In this document: positions 43,760 through 54,971 of the stretch, one piece after another
Numbering within the stretch: the stretch's first letter is position 1
Layout: every line of letters starts with the position of its first letter
NCBI GenBank assembly: GCA_019155185.1
Contig: CM032817.1
Location: forward strand, 124,001-188,000
Source: Beaufortia kweichowensis
Taxonomy: Eukaryota > Chordata > Actinopteri > Cypriniformes > Gastromyzontidae
DNA length: 64,000 nucleotides
Reading direction: 5' to 3'
Program-made: the position numbers and the translations under genes
Notes under the pieces: generated by a model
Told to the model about the DNA's origin: nothing
The model's database searches: none
Seen by the model: the letters and a program-made list of their open reading frames with translations, nothing else

Positions 43760-44845
43760 GTTGACGGATATATCAACTCCACTGACAGCGGGGTACGGGC
43801 AGCTTTGATGAGCATTATGATAAGCACTGATGAGCAGTTGAATCATGATAGAACGTTTAGAAGAACAATTATTAGTTCTTTACATTTTTCATGTTTCCCA
43901 CACATCTTTGTAAACATTTCGATGGTGTTTATCTGCAAATTTTAACAAAATATACCCTAAATTCACTTACCTTACAATAAACGTAATCAATCCCACGAAG
44001 TTTATAACGTATCTCTGCGAACTTCTTCCTCCACATTTCAAAACGCATTGGCCCCGCCTCTGCTTCAATTTTATTGGTTGAATCTGTGAACCAATCATTT
44101 TTGAGTAAGTAAAACTCCCATCTGCCTTTCTGAGTCCTCTATAGGAGAAAGCGGTTCTCAGCGCAACCGATTTGGTGTACTTCTTCAGCTAAATAAAGGT
44201 TTGTATACACTATTTTGTTTATAAAGTCTTTACTGTGTTGTAAATTGAATTGTTTTACAAAACGCAACATAGGGATGAGATCAGTCAGCTGCATCAGCAG
44301 CGGTTGTTTCACAGGATGGAAACGCCTTTTGCCTTGCATAAAATAAGTGGATTTTATTCATTATTGTACTGAGTTTAATTTTGTTTGATATTAAAATAAT
44401 ATTCTCTTTTTATAGGCATGTTTTGGAGTCAGTCACAGCATCTTTCAGCTTCGAGTGAAATACGAGGCCGCGGTTTGAAGTTGGCAGTTACCCCAACGAA
44501 CAGCAGCCCTTCACCGGCTCAGATTTCGACAACACACCGGCACAAGAATTAGTGTTATTTCGGTAAAAAGCGATTACAGAGAACAGTTCAATACACTAAA
44601 ATTAAAATGCTCCTTTTAAATGTTACATTTTTATATGTCTTAAATGCTTGTTAAACGAGTTTAAATGTAATATTGTAAACCATGCTGTATTCACCCAAAT
44701 AAATTTAATTTGTCTTGCATTTTGTCCATGTGTTCTTGCTTAATAATAAATATTACTCTTTTGATTATTGCTGTTGCCTCTAGTAATTCTGTGGGGTTTT
44801 TTTTAAGTTCCAGTCCATTTTAAGCTAGCAATATAATAATTTTAA
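43760..44845. other. No gene recognised
   Basis: The stretch contains a GC-rich patch at 44,040-44,060 with a nearby ATTGGTTGAATC (CCAAT-box type in reverse) that could be a promoter, but no adjoining coding sequence supports this. Short frames are not recognisable. Confidence 0.4.
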
Positions 44846-45012
44846 AACAATAGTTGAAAAATAAAATAACCCAGCATGTTTGGTAAAAACATTTAAACCA
44901 GCTGGGTCAAAATAACCCAGCATGTGTTCTGTCCAATATTTACACAGCGCTGGGTTGCCAAATAACCCAAGCTGGGTTGTTTTTAACCCACCATTTTTTT
45001 TTTTAGAGTGTA
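44846..45012 (-). repeat. Fish interspersed repeat with AACCCAGC motifs
   Basis: AATAACCCAGCATGT occurs twice, with inverted GCTGGGTT forms between, ending in a T run and AGAGTGTAC. On the minus strand it starts GTACACTCTAAAAAA, a beginning common among non-autonomous repeats of cyprinid-type fish. The family is not assigned. Confidence 0.5.
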
Positions 45013-45464
45013 CAGATTGATACAGCAAAGCCAGCAAAATCAGCAACTTCAGTAATATTTTTCAGTTAATTACAGGAAGAAGGAAAAAAAACTCCTACCC
45101 TGTCTATTAATGTAATGGTGTTGATTTTCATGCCATTTATGCATTTCAGGAGGATCTACAAACCTCTCTAGAGACAATATGCAATGCAAGCAGCAGAGCA
45201 TGTTAAACGTGTGTGCAAAACAATTACGTGTCATAGTATCTTTATTTATTTATTTACAGCTGACAGGAGGACAACTGATGGCTTTGAAATGAAAAAGGCA
45301 TAAATTTATAATTCAGATATAACCTCATCAGTGATTAAAAAGAGTATTCATTTTTTATGTACTCGTGTGGCTTCTACTGCAACATTTGGCCATTTTTTGT
45401 TTAATTTGTTTAATTCTACAGAAAGCAAGACATACAAAAGAAATGTGTAAAGAGTTCACCTTTG

Positions 45465-46041
45465 CAAGGCGGCCTCATAGCACTGGCTCCTGATGGCATC
45501 TGCTTAGATGATGATTTGCTTCTCTTGAGTGGTGGTGACATATTCCTCTTGGTAGGAGGAGGTGCCGCCTCAGCTGAAGCTTCTATCGGAAATAAAGTTC
45601 AACATTTTCAGAAAGATTTTCAGAAAAAAATGTAAATGTACTATAAAACTCTGACAATGCATAAGTGATGTTTTTGTCACACTAATGATTTTAAATAATG
45701 AGTACACACACATTTTTATTTTTAAATGCGGGTTTATTGCACTTACTGTGTAACGAATCAAATGGCTCCAAGCTATTCTATAAGTAGTTTTGACAAAAGC
45801 ATCTTCTTCAATGTTGGCTATGATGTTGGAACAATGTTTTTGCCGGACAAGTCACTTGACTGAAAACTAATAATGACTGAAAACTAATAATAACTACAAA
45901 ATAGTGTATTTTGACAATAATACAAACCATCAACAGTAGATGAGCCCTCTTGTATGCTCCCGTCTTCCTCACAGTCAGAACCTTTTTCTGTGGAAGTACA
46001 GCTTTATATAATGGCTCGTAAACATGGTATATGAATATATG

Positions 46042-46107
<66 letters not shown>

Positions 46108-47682
46108 ATATATATATAAACACACCATCAGGATCTATCCCAATTTCATCCAAGTTCTTGCCATGGAATTCGGCTAATCTTCCTTGCTCAAGAGCCATTA
46201 AAACTTTGCTGATCTTGGCAAGTTGCAGGGTCTTCTCAGGCAGTCGATAGAACTCACGATGGATTCTTATGTCGTGCCCAAAAAGTTAGCCAGCTGGTCC
46301 ATCTCGGTGTCTGTCATATTCAGCACTGTTGAAAGTGTTGTGGCATGCTTTCGCAGCCTGGCAGATATCAGTGCCTTGGGACACTTTGCACCACACTCCT
46401 TTGCAAAGCCACGGAGGCAGTCTAACCCTCGGAAGTGTGTTATGGGTTCTGGTCTTGCAAACATATAGGTATTGTCCTTCAAAACCCCACAAGCCTCTCT
46501 CTGCTTAACAAGGAGTTCTAAGGAACACAGCATTTTTGGAGTCAGTAGAATTGGAACTGGTCGACCAAGCTTTCCCCTTGTGATAACCCTTGTGAAGTGT
46601 CTGCAGAGTTTTTTCTCCACTTCTGAGAGTACCCAGTCCACATCCTCATGTGGATCAGAAGTGTCTCTTGATAAAAACACAGTCAAATGCATGCTTGCTA
46701 CCTCTCCTTCTCTGCGCCGGTTAAAGAGAATCATCTGTGCTAGACACACCTTTGCTAGCTCCGTCCAGGCTTTAGTAGAGGGACTTTCAGAGAGCAGGTT
46801 GAACCACTCCTCTTGCATTTGACTGAGAAAAGTATGCATTTTTTGCACGTCTTCAGTAAAGGGCATGAGAGTGGGCACATTCCACTTTGCCTCCCTGATA
46901 TTCCTCAATGCTGTAGCCGAAATCATCTCGTTCCACTTATTCGTATGGACTTCTTGAAACTCACTGGCATTCTTCACAAGCTGTTTGTCGTTTGAGATTA
47001 AGCCCTGAACTTTTAAGAGTTTGCTTACTTTAACCAGGGAATTCCCAAGTTTATTTGCAAGTGATGGAATCATGAATTTGTCGGTTTCACTGTCATAGCC
47101 ACATGTATACCTGACAGCTTTGACAGTCTCCATGTACTTCTTTGGATTTAAACAATCTTCCAGTGTTTTCAAGGAGGTGACTCTCCTAGCATTGTGAATT
47201 AACCTTCCCAGTTCTCGCATCTTCTCCCGCACACATTGTTTATTCTTATCTGATAGCCCACCTTTGTTCAACAAGTGCTGCCAGTGTTTCAGTGATTACT
47301 CTGTAATTTTTTATTATATTTGTGATTGGGTCAGGATTCATGGCACTGATTACTCCCCACAGTTGTTTGGTCATGTTTGAAGGCACAGGCCGGTGTAGGT
47401 ACACATAGACTGAACACGTTTTTTTCCTGGTTTGGGGCAACTGATTGTGGTTGAAGTCTACAAGTACTCATGTGTCGCCACAGGACCTTTCTTGTAAAAA
47501 GTCCTTGTCAGTATGCACAATGCATGAAATTTTCTCCCTGCACTTTTTTAACACGGTCGTTTAAATGGCACTAGTTCCCCCTTGCCTGACTCCATAACAG
47601 CCGCATTGTGAGCATAGTTACCTCTGTTGCGAATATAATCAAACTCTTTTTTTCTCTCCTTTGAACCCTTTGGAAAGCTTAG
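45465..47682 (-). pseudogene. Crypton-like tyrosine recombinase gene
   Basis: The 5' part (47,682-47,430) reads SKERKKEFDYIRNRGNYAHN and AAVMESGKGELVPFKRP and then has frameshifts in a Cys-His region (RKFHALCILTRTFYKK). The 335-codon frame 47,274-46,267 holds the N-terminal helical domain and the catalytic core: FNRRREGEVASMHLTVFL (first Arg), VITRGKLGRPVPILLTPKM, FRGLDCLRGFAKECGAKCP and ALISARLRKHATTLSTVLNM (Arg-Lys-His box). One base is missing at about 46,283 after QLANFLG; beyond it the next frame gives HDIRIHREFYRLPEKT, with the likely nucleophile Tyr, then a tail to NLDEIGIDPD. Further exons are visible at about 45,987-45,925 (GSDCEEDGSIQEGSSTVDG) and 45,584-45,465 (TKRNMSPPLKRSKSSSKQMP). 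It is related to the domesticated/transposon Crypton families of fish. Confidence 0.75.
46049..46122. repeat. (AT)n microsatellite in an intron of the recombinase gene
   Basis: Long AT dinucleotide run with one TATATTATA interruption, between two exons. Confidence 0.95.
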
Positions 47683-47768
47683 AGCATGACGTCATTGCTG
47701 TGGCGCAAAATGCAGCTGGAGGGCAGGAAGTGATTTTTCTCCATAGGGATCACTAGCAGAACCTCAAA

Positions 47769-47870
47769 ATGCCTGTGTTTTGCATTGTTTATGGATGCTC
47801 AAATCGGTCAAACCGAGTGACTATATGGAAGCGCAATTTTCTGCTCTCTTTTAGTTCGGAATTTGAATAA
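47769..47870 (+). pseudogene. THAP zinc-finger start, left arm
   Basis: ATG at 47,769 opens a frame reading MPVFCIVYGCSNRSNRVTI, ending in a stop after about 33 codons. A Met near the start followed by Cys-x4-Cys fits the N-terminal half of a THAP finger (C2CH). The right arm holds the same in reverse at about 49,513-49,412 with MPMFCIVYGCSNRSNR. The rest of the finger is absent in both arms. Confidence 0.65.
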
Positions 47871-48089
47871 AAGTTTCGCTTTATGTGTGTGACTGAAAAA
47901 GTCTGTACTGTAGTGGTTTAGACACTATTACAAAAGAAAGGTATAAACAGAAAATCATAACATATGTTGGATGTGATCCTTATGTTATGAAGAGGAGTAA
48001 TTTTTCAAAACCACTTCAAAACCACTTTCACCAAAGTTGTCCTAAAACCAAAACAATACCCGTTCTTGTCGTAAAGCCGATTCAAACAC

Positions 48090-48600
48090 TTGGGAGAGCT
48101 TCACAAGGAGTAGAATGAAGCCGAAGTCAGCGCATCAAGAGTCACCACACTCAGACGTCTTCAGGAAAAGGACTACCAAGCCACTTCTGAAACAGAAACA
48201 ACGTCAGAAGCATCTTACCTGGGCTAAGGAGAAAAAGAACTGGACTGTTGCTCAGTGGTCCAAAGTCCTCTTTTCAGATAAAAGTACATTTTGCATTTCA
48301 TGTTGAAATCATGGTCCCAGAGTCTGGAGGAAGACTGGAGAGGCACAGAATCCAAGCTGCTTGAAGTCCAGTGTGAAGTGTCTGAAGTCAGTAATGATTT
48401 GGGGGGCCATGACATCTGCTGGTGTTGGTCCATTGTGTTTTATCAAGTGCAAAGTCAATGCAGCCATCTACCAGGAGATTTTGGAGCACTTTATGTTTCC
48501 ATCTGCTGACAAGCTTTATGGAGATGCTGATTTCCTTTTCCAGCAGGACTTTAGCACAGTGCAAAAACCACTTGCAAGTGGTTTGCTGGCCATGATATTG
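48090..48600 (+). pseudogene. Tc1-like transposase fragment
   Basis: In three frames it gives the N-terminal catalytic half of a fish Tc1 transposase: KPLLKQKQRQKHLTWAKEKK, NWTVAQWSKVLFSDKSTFCI (first Asp in FSD), GEAQNPSCL-type block in another frame, VMIWGAMTSAGVGPLCFIK, AAIYQEILEHFMFPSADKLY and DADFLFQQDFS (second Asp in QQD). The C-terminal third with the catalytic Glu and both inverted ends is missing. A stop follows FCISC and a frameshift follows it. Confidence 0.88.
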
Positions 48601-48639
48601 CTGTGCTTTATAGGATGTTTGCAATCACGTGATTCTGAT

Positions 48640-48905
48640 GACGCGTGAAATGCAGCTGGAGGGCAGGAAGTGATTTTTCTCAATAGAAATCACTAGCAGA
48701 AACTCAAAATAGCTATGTTTTGAGTTGTTTATGGAAATCGGTCAAACCGGGAAATTTAATTTCATATCGTGTATGAAAATTTGCTGTTCATAAGGAGGAA
48801 AAGGCAAGAAATTGACTGAAAAACGCAGGGAAAAGTGGCTTGTAAACCTGTGTCTGCGGTCAGGAGGAGAATCGGATAATGCTTGTGTGTGTGCGAATGG
48901 TTAAT
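48640..48905 (+). pseudogene. THAP finger fragment, third diverged copy
   Basis: This direct copy of the left arm (CAGCTGGAGGGCAGGAAGTG repeated at 48,653) keeps the start of the finger in decayed form at about 48,715. It also has the second half, missing in the arms: LTEKRREKWLVNLCLRSGG, with the Trp typical of the AVPTIF/W part of THAP fingers, and CVCANG where the final Cys and His would be. It indicates that the ancestral element coded a full THAP domain. Confidence 0.6.
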
Positions 48906-49605
48906 AAAAGATATAATAATATTAAGATATAAAGAAATAGATAAATAGATACAGGGTGAGACAGTGAGAATTCATTCAATGCTAAATATAATATCAAATA
49001 AGATATTATATTTGCAGTTGGAAACATACTGTTATATTTTACAACGGAACCTTGTGAGATTGCGATAAATAAATAAAAAAGTGACAGCTTTTTAGTGGTT
49101 TCTCGGAAGTGCTATTTGCTCACTTTCTAGGCCAAAAATCCTGTACAGCAGTAGTTTCAGGAGTAGCATATATCATGCATCTTTCACATAAATGTGGGAA
49201 TCACTTGTTTCCAGTCAGGCTTAGTTGCTTAGTTTATATCCACCGCGTCAATGGCAGGTAACTATTTCAATTTAGTTGAAAAATTACTCCTCTTCATAAC
49301 ATAAGGATCACATCCAACATATGTTATGATTTTCTGTTTATACCTTTCTTTTGTAATAGTGTCTAAACCACTACAGTACAGACTTTTTCAGTCACACACG
49401 TAAAGCGAAACTTTTATTCAAATTCCGAACTAAAAGAGAGCAGAAAATTGCGCTTCCATATAGTCACTCGGTTTGACCGATTTGAGCATCCATAAACAAT
49501 GCAAAACATAGGCATTTTGAGGTTCTGCTAGTGATCCCTATGGAGAAAAATCACTTCCTGCCCTCCAGCTGCATTTTGCGCCACAGCAATGACATCATGT
49601 GCAAA

Positions 49606-50640
49606 CAACCTATTGGCCAGCCAACATGAAGCTGGAGGCTGAACTCCAACACTGAGCGACCGAAAGTGTGTTGTGGGGACGTCGTGAGGGTAAATTTTAA
49701 GGCAACAATTAACCAAGAAAAAATTGCTTGTGATGGTCAAAACTGGCCCTGAATATTCCACTACTACTAACTTGCTTAAAATATGAAAAGGATAAATGCA
49801 AGTGTTAAAATATAATCACCACAAATGCGTCTTAGGCCGCATTTACACAGCATGGTTCAAGTGACCCAATTCCAATTTATTTCCATCCCATGTGGCACAG
49901 ATCAGATAAGATCGACCGTGTAAGCAGGAAAGAAAAGAGCATGGATTTGAATATTCTCAGATTGGTTTCAGGCCTCATTCATATGTGAAAATGAAACATA
50001 TATAAAATGGACACGTAAATTGGCGCCTGCCGTGTAAGTAGACGGATATATGGAGACTCTCCCCATTTGTTGCATTGAAACCAAAAAATAAAATGCACAA
50101 ACATGTCCCTGCCCTTGATATACAATTACTGATAAACGCATTTGATTTTAACAAGTAAAAAAAAACTATACAACTGCAGACTCAAACGTATTCAGAAGCT
50201 GTGACATACTTAACATGCATCTACCATCTGAGTATTATTCCACTTGCAAGCTTTCAGTGGAGCTGCATACATAATCACTGTCCTAAAGTATGTGTACTAT
50301 ATAATTATTTTGATGTACAGATGTAACTATTGCATTAAAAAGGTTGCTATATGAATTCCATGTCAATAAATTAGACTCAATGTACTACTGAAATGGATTT
50401 GTGATGTCATATATGCTATTTTTAGTTTGTTTCACCAAGTGCAGTGTAAAATGCACACATTGGACAAGGGTCACTCTTAAAAGAAACGTAAGCATATAGT
50501 CACAAAATCTGAATTGGTCACCTTGTCTAATTGATCAAAGTCTAAATGCAGCTATATATAATTATACTATAGTGTAACACAAGGAATATAGCTTTGGTGC
50601 ATGTTTTCCCTCTGAATGGCTTCAGTCACTTAATGTATAC
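49606..50640. other. Mostly unassigned; possible MITE piece at 49,833
   Basis: GGCCGCATTTACACAGCATG at about 49,834 resembles the end of a fish non-autonomous DNA transposon, but no matching inverted end was found. The rest shows no coding sequence. Confidence 0.35.
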
Positions 50641-50649
50641 AGAAACTCC

Positions 50650-51273
50650 TTGGATCTCACAGATGCACAAATCCTCCTCGAGCTCCCACATTTCCTTTCA
50701 AAAGAGCCAAGAAAATGGTTTACTCTACTTAGCACATATGTGACTACTTGGGCTCAGTTCTGTACGTTTTTTAGGACCGTCTTTCTGCCTTCAGATAGTC
50801 AAAAACGTATCCTGAGGGGCATTTTGGACCGCATGCAAAGGCCTAATGAACCACTGCCAACTTTTGTCGCTCACATGTTGGGTAAGTTTTGTAAGCTAAA
50901 GACCCCTCTGCCCCAACATGATCAAATAGATTTGATACTGAAGCATGTGCTGGAGAAATACAGAGTCGCTCTTTATGGCACACCCATATCGTCAGTCATG
51001 GCCCTCCTTTTGCAGGCTCATGAGCTTCATGCAGTCCTTGGTCCAAGTGTTGGGTGTCCGCCTCAGACACAGGGTAGCAGTATGCCCATGAGGGATGTTC
51101 ACTGTTTTAAATGCTCCTTGCCTGGATTTACTACTCGTACATGCCCAAACTGTAGTCCTGGAATAAAGCCGCGTTTGCCTCCAACAGAGCCCCCAAGAAT
51201 GACTGGTGATTCTGTCAATAGACCGCCGGACGTAGAATGGATGGACGACTCTAACCATGCCATTGGGGAATGA
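50650..51273 (+). pseudogene. Gypsy 2 gag
   Basis: A 207-codon open frame. It starts inside the capsid region (AQILLELPHFLSKEPRKWFT, FFRTVFLPSDSQKRILRGIL, RMQRPNEPLPTFVAHMLGKF), the retrotransposon gag fold. It ends with a zinc-knuckle-like block CFKCSLPGFTTRTCPNC in which the His of the CCHC pattern is Phe, so the knuckle is probably dead. The N-terminus of gag is truncated, so the true start is not in the window. The frame closes with a stop just before the hAT insertion site. Confidence 0.8.
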
Positions 51274-51416
51274 AATGTGTCCTCAGACTTTGCCCAGAAG
51301 GGAAACTTCAGGGGAGGGAGGGCGTTCAAACAGGGCAATCCTCCCTCCAGAAGATAAATGTGCCTCGTTTACCTGATGCTTCCACGAATGAGTAACCTAC
51401 ACTGTGTCATGTAGAG

Positions 51417-51932
51417 CAGTCATTCCCAAACTGTGGTCCGCGGACCACTAGTGGTCCGTGAGGGTACTGCAGGTGGTCCGTGGAAAGGCAAAATAAAATA
51501 ATATTTTACCTTCATTTTACCAGGAAATTCCCATAAAAAAAAAAATTAAAAGAATATGTAGGCCTATATTGATATAACATTTGCATTCAATTGTCAAGTT
51601 ATTGTGCGATTACTAAAATAGGCCAGTGGTGTTTCGGGCCGTGGACGTTCAAGTTAGGTGTCAAATTAACCTGATTAGGCCCTCGGTCACATGAGTAAAT
51701 AAATAAATTAAATATGTGGCAGCCATTGTGTGCAGTAAACTTTCTTTTCACAAGCCTGTTGCACACTGATGTGATGACTAGTTATAGTAGTGCTTGTAAG
51801 CCTATTTAGAGGTGCGGATTAATTCAGGTAAGTCTGTGTGTAGACATTTTATTATGTGTGTTATGAGGTGGTCCGCAAAATTTTTTGATTACAAATAGTG
51901 GGCCACACACACAAAAAGTTTGAAAAACCCTG
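51417..51932. mobile_element. Non-autonomous hAT-like element (516 bp) inside Gypsy 2
   Basis: Starts CAGTCATTCCCAAACTGTGG and ends AAGTTTGAAAAACCCTG, forming CAG..CTG inverted ends. ATGTAGAG occurs at 51,409-51,416 and again at 51,933-51,940, an exact 8-bp target duplication. The GTGGTCCGCGGACCACTAGT palindrome near the left end is typical of a widespread fish hAT family. It carries no coding region. Confidence 0.88.
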
Positions 51933-51940
51933 ATGTAGAG

Positions 51941-52348
51941 GATGTTACTTCCACGTCTTATTAGAACACTCCATTCAGAGTAAAGGTTAATCTTTATGGA
52001 CGAGCTTTTGATGCCACTCTTGACACTGGTGCTTCTCTTTCCGCGGTGCAATCAATGGTTATTCAGACTATTCCTGGGGGGGACATAAGAATAAAGCCAT
52101 GGTCCGCACCTCCTATTCATCTTGCGGATGGAGCACCCTGATGCCCAATGGGTGTCATTTGGTTGTCTTTGGGTTTTATGGGCCAGCGTTTCTATCATCG
52201 CTTTGCTGTTGTCCATAATCTATCTTCTCCTCTTATCTTGGGAATGGACTTTATGTTGAGGTCTTCAGTCACAATCCATGTTCCGTCCAGGTCAGTGGTG
52301 CTCGGTGATGAGCCGATGCCCCTTGAGGAGTTGGGGGCACTGACTTAA
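51941..52348 (+). pseudogene. Gypsy 2 protease region
   Basis: Reads NLYGRAFDATLDTGASLSAV at about 51,990-52,045, with the catalytic DTG(A) triad, then after a stop and shift PMGVIWLSLGFMGQRFYHRF and SSPLILGMDFMLRSSVTI, where ILGMDF is the second conserved block of retropepsins. The stop at about 52,141 and the one at 52,346 break it from the RT. Confidence 0.82.
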
Positions 52349-53118
52349 CTGTGCCTGTCCCTGATTTGTCGTGCCTGGAGGTCGTTTCTTCTGCTCTGTC
52401 TGAAAAGGTTGAAGAAGCATCTCTACATACCGAGCAGAAAAACAAATTGACTAAATTGCTTGAGACCTTTAGTGGTTTGTTTGACGGACATTTGGGACGC
52501 ACCTCGCTAGTGGAGCATGAGATTGTTACGGGTGATGTTAAACCAGTTCACCTTGCTCCTTACCGTACTTCTCCTGCTAAAAAGGAACTCATTGAATCTC
52601 AAATCAAGATGTTGGAGGAAGGAATAATTGAACCCGCTTCTGGTCCTTGGGCTGCCCCAGTTGTAATCGTCCCAAAACATTCAGGAGAGCCAAGGTTCTG
52701 CGTTGATTATCGCGCGCTTAATAAGCTCACAGTCAAAGACTCATATCCACTCCCGAGGATTGATGAATCTCTCGACTTCTTGGCTAGAGGGACTTTCATT
52801 TCCACCATTGACTTGGCGAGAGGCTACTGGCAGGTGGCGGTGGCAGAGAACTCAAAGCGGAAGATCGCTTTCATTTCCCACTGTGGGTTATATCAGTTTC
52901 GTGTTTTACCTTTTGGATTGTGCACTGCGCCCGCCACATTCCAGAGGCTTATGAATGCAGTCCTCGCTGGTCTCATCTATAAGTGTTGTGCTGTCTACTT
53001 AGACGATATAGTGGCTCTCTGACTTAAAAGATGTTCTTTCCAGACTGGAGTCTGCAGGATTGTCCATTAAGCTTGCAAAGTGCCAGTTCTGCAGGAGTGA
53101 ACTTACCTTTCTGGGTTA
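52349..53118 (+). pseudogene. Gypsy 2 reverse transcriptase
   Basis: This 223-codon open frame has all the N-terminal RT motifs: HEIVTGDVKPVHLAPYRTSP, MLEEGIIEPASGPWAAPVV, EPRFCVDYRALNKLTVKDSY, TFISTIDLARGYWQVAVAEN (first Asp), QFRVLPFGLCTAPATFQRLM and CAVYLDDIV (YLDD box). Just after the box, bases are lost at about 53,015, giving a stop. The thumb begins in the next frame (LESAGLSIKLAKCQFCRSEL, TFLGYG) and then stops. RNase H, expected here, is not found: at 53,118 the sequence passes straight into integrase. Confidence 0.9.
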
Positions 53119-54613
53119 TGGGTGATGTTAGAGCAAAAGGATGTGAGTAACGCTGAGGAGTTATCTCAGTATGTGATCCAGGATGGACTCCTGTACTTTG
53201 TGGATGACAAAGTGTCTTGTAATCTTCACCCTATGAAGCGCCTTAAACTGTATGTGCCTACGGCTGTTAAGAGGAGTTTGATGGAATATTACCATGATCA
53301 CCTGATGGCTGGACACTTGGGGATGACGAAAACGATAGCGAGACTGAAACTTCGATTTTACTGGCCAAAGATGTCAGCTGACAGTAAGAAGTACATCGCC
53401 TCCTGTACTGTCTGCCAGTTCACAAAACCTAGCCAGAGGAAACCTGCAGGGTTTATGATTCCCATCCGCCCACAAAAACCATGGGATACTGGGGTAGACT
53501 TTGTAGGGCCTTTACAGCGCACACCCAGCGGAAATGCGCATATCCTAGTCTTTGTGGACTATTTTTCGAAATGGGTGGAAGTGAGTGCAGTGAGAGAAGC
53601 AAATGCCCAAGTTGCCGCAAAGCAGGTTTTGTTAAGCGAGGTCTTTGCGCGTCATGGTGCACCTACTGGGTCCCCATTCGTCAGTGAACTCTTTAATCAT
53701 GTACTCACCACCCTGGGGTCGGAATACAGACTTACGACTGCAAATCACACCCCCAAGCGAATGCGGCGGAGAGGGTGAATCGTTAAGCTGAAGACCGCCA
53801 TCCGTGCTTACATTGATAACAAACACACTGCTTGGGATCGTTACCTGCCCCAAATTTGTTTTGCCTTGAGAACTGCAGCACACGAAAGCACTGGCCATAG
53901 CCCATCCATGTTGCTGTACGGACGAGAATTGAATACTCCTCTTGACATTATCACTCAGCCGAACTGTGATGGTACGGATGAACCTGGTATTCCGTACCCA
54001 GAAAGTTTGGAGTCATCAATCAGAGAAGCACATGATCATGCTAGGTCTGTTTTGAGTGAAAGCCATGCCAAAAGGTAAAAACTCATCCCTGTTCTGATGC
54101 TCTGGCAAAGTTCACGGCTAAGCTTGCACCTGTATATACCGGCCCTTATTGTATTACACGGAAGCTATCAGAAGTGAACTACAGACTCGTTGATGTGAAA
54201 ACAGGAGCAGACGCAGGTGTATTTCATGTCACAAATCTGCTGCCTTTTCGAACCTGGGACCCACATGTTGAAACCGAGACTGTGCCTGCGGACGGTTCTG
54301 CTGTAGAAGCAACGACTTACAGTTATTTGTTGAATGACATGCCTGAGGAAACAAGTAGTGGTACTACTGCCATGAACTTAACAGACCTGCAAATTGAGGA
54401 TGGATACAGTCACCCATTAACAACCAGTGTTCATGATCTGTCAGGTGTTGGTTGTTTTCCTGCCCTACCAGTTGACTCAGAACGATGACTGATAATGATC
54501 TTGACAGACACCACTATGACTTAAGACCTCGATGTGCACCAAGAATCACCTCAGACTGGTCGACTAACAGGTGGACAAATGTGTACCACACTGACAAACT
54601 TGATGTTAAATAG
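53119..54613 (+). pseudogene. Gypsy 2 integrase
   Basis: The 53,122-53,778 frame has the HHCC zinc region (YYHDHLMAGHLGMTKTIARL ... CTVCQFTKPSQRKP) and the first catalytic Asp in DTGVDFVGPLQRTP, then HILVFVDYFSKWVEVSAVRE. The block expected as SDRGxxF is replaced by GAPTGSPFVSEL, so the second Asp is lost by a short deletion. The Glu region is scrambled at 53,750-53,800. The tail continues at 53,779-54,078 (AWDRYLPQICFALRTAAHES, PSMLLYGRELNTPLDI) and 54,111-54,488 (KLAPVYTGPYCITRKLSEVN, the GPF/Y-like module). A last piece ends near 54,613 (YDLRPRCAPRITSDWSTNR). Confidence 0.87.
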
Positions 54614-54956
54614 TGCTACTGTAAATGTGGGTACATATGTTTTGTTTGACACTGTAAAAGAAAAGATTATTAGTGTAAAGGATCAGTCTGTTGACATGTT
54701 ATTTGTTATAGTGTTGGAAAAAATGTGAAAAAAGGAATGTCCCATATTTTGTCTATGGTTGGTTGTAAACTGTTTTTATTTGTTTGAAATAAGCTGTTGC
54801 AGACTATGTATTTTGGTCCATCGGTACTGTCATGTATGCCAGTGTATGCCTTAATATGTACTCCTGTATGGTTCTGTAATTTTGACGACTTTTCATGTAT
54901 GGGGTTGTTCATAGTGATGTTGTACTCAGTTGTGCACGGCTGAGGCCAGCCTTTAC

Positions 54957-54971
54957 CTTCCTGGGGGGATC
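54957..54971 (+). promoter_or_regulatory. Gypsy 2 polypurine tract region
   Basis: TTCCTGGGGGGATC stands immediately before the 3' LTR; the GGGGGGA run is the likely plus-strand primer. Confidence 0.65.

Larger units (their letters stand above)
47683..49605. mobile_element. THAP/P-like palindromic element with a Tc1 fragment inside
   Basis: The segments 47,683-48,012 and 49,280-49,605 are about 330-bp inverted copies of each other, including CAGCTGGAGGGCAGGAAGTG and TTGGATGTGATCCTTATGTT. Each arm, read inward, encodes the start of a THAP zinc finger (see 47,769). Between the arms are a Tc1 transposase fragment (48,090-48,600) and a third, diverged direct copy of the arm (48,640-48,905). THAP fingers at the start of the transposase are the mark of P-superfamily elements; no P-type catalytic domain is present, so this is a non-autonomous remnant. 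It abuts the 5' side of the recombinase gene. Confidence 0.72.

Noticed and set aside
43760..44470. A promoter or CpG-type region for a host gene
   Set aside because: Only a CCAAT-like box and a short GC-rich patch were seen, with no adjoining exon; the evidence is too weak to annotate.
47460..47570. A separate small gene next to the recombinase
   Set aside because: The fragments RNRGNYAHN and RKFHALCIL fit the frameshifted N-terminal region of the recombinase gene itself.
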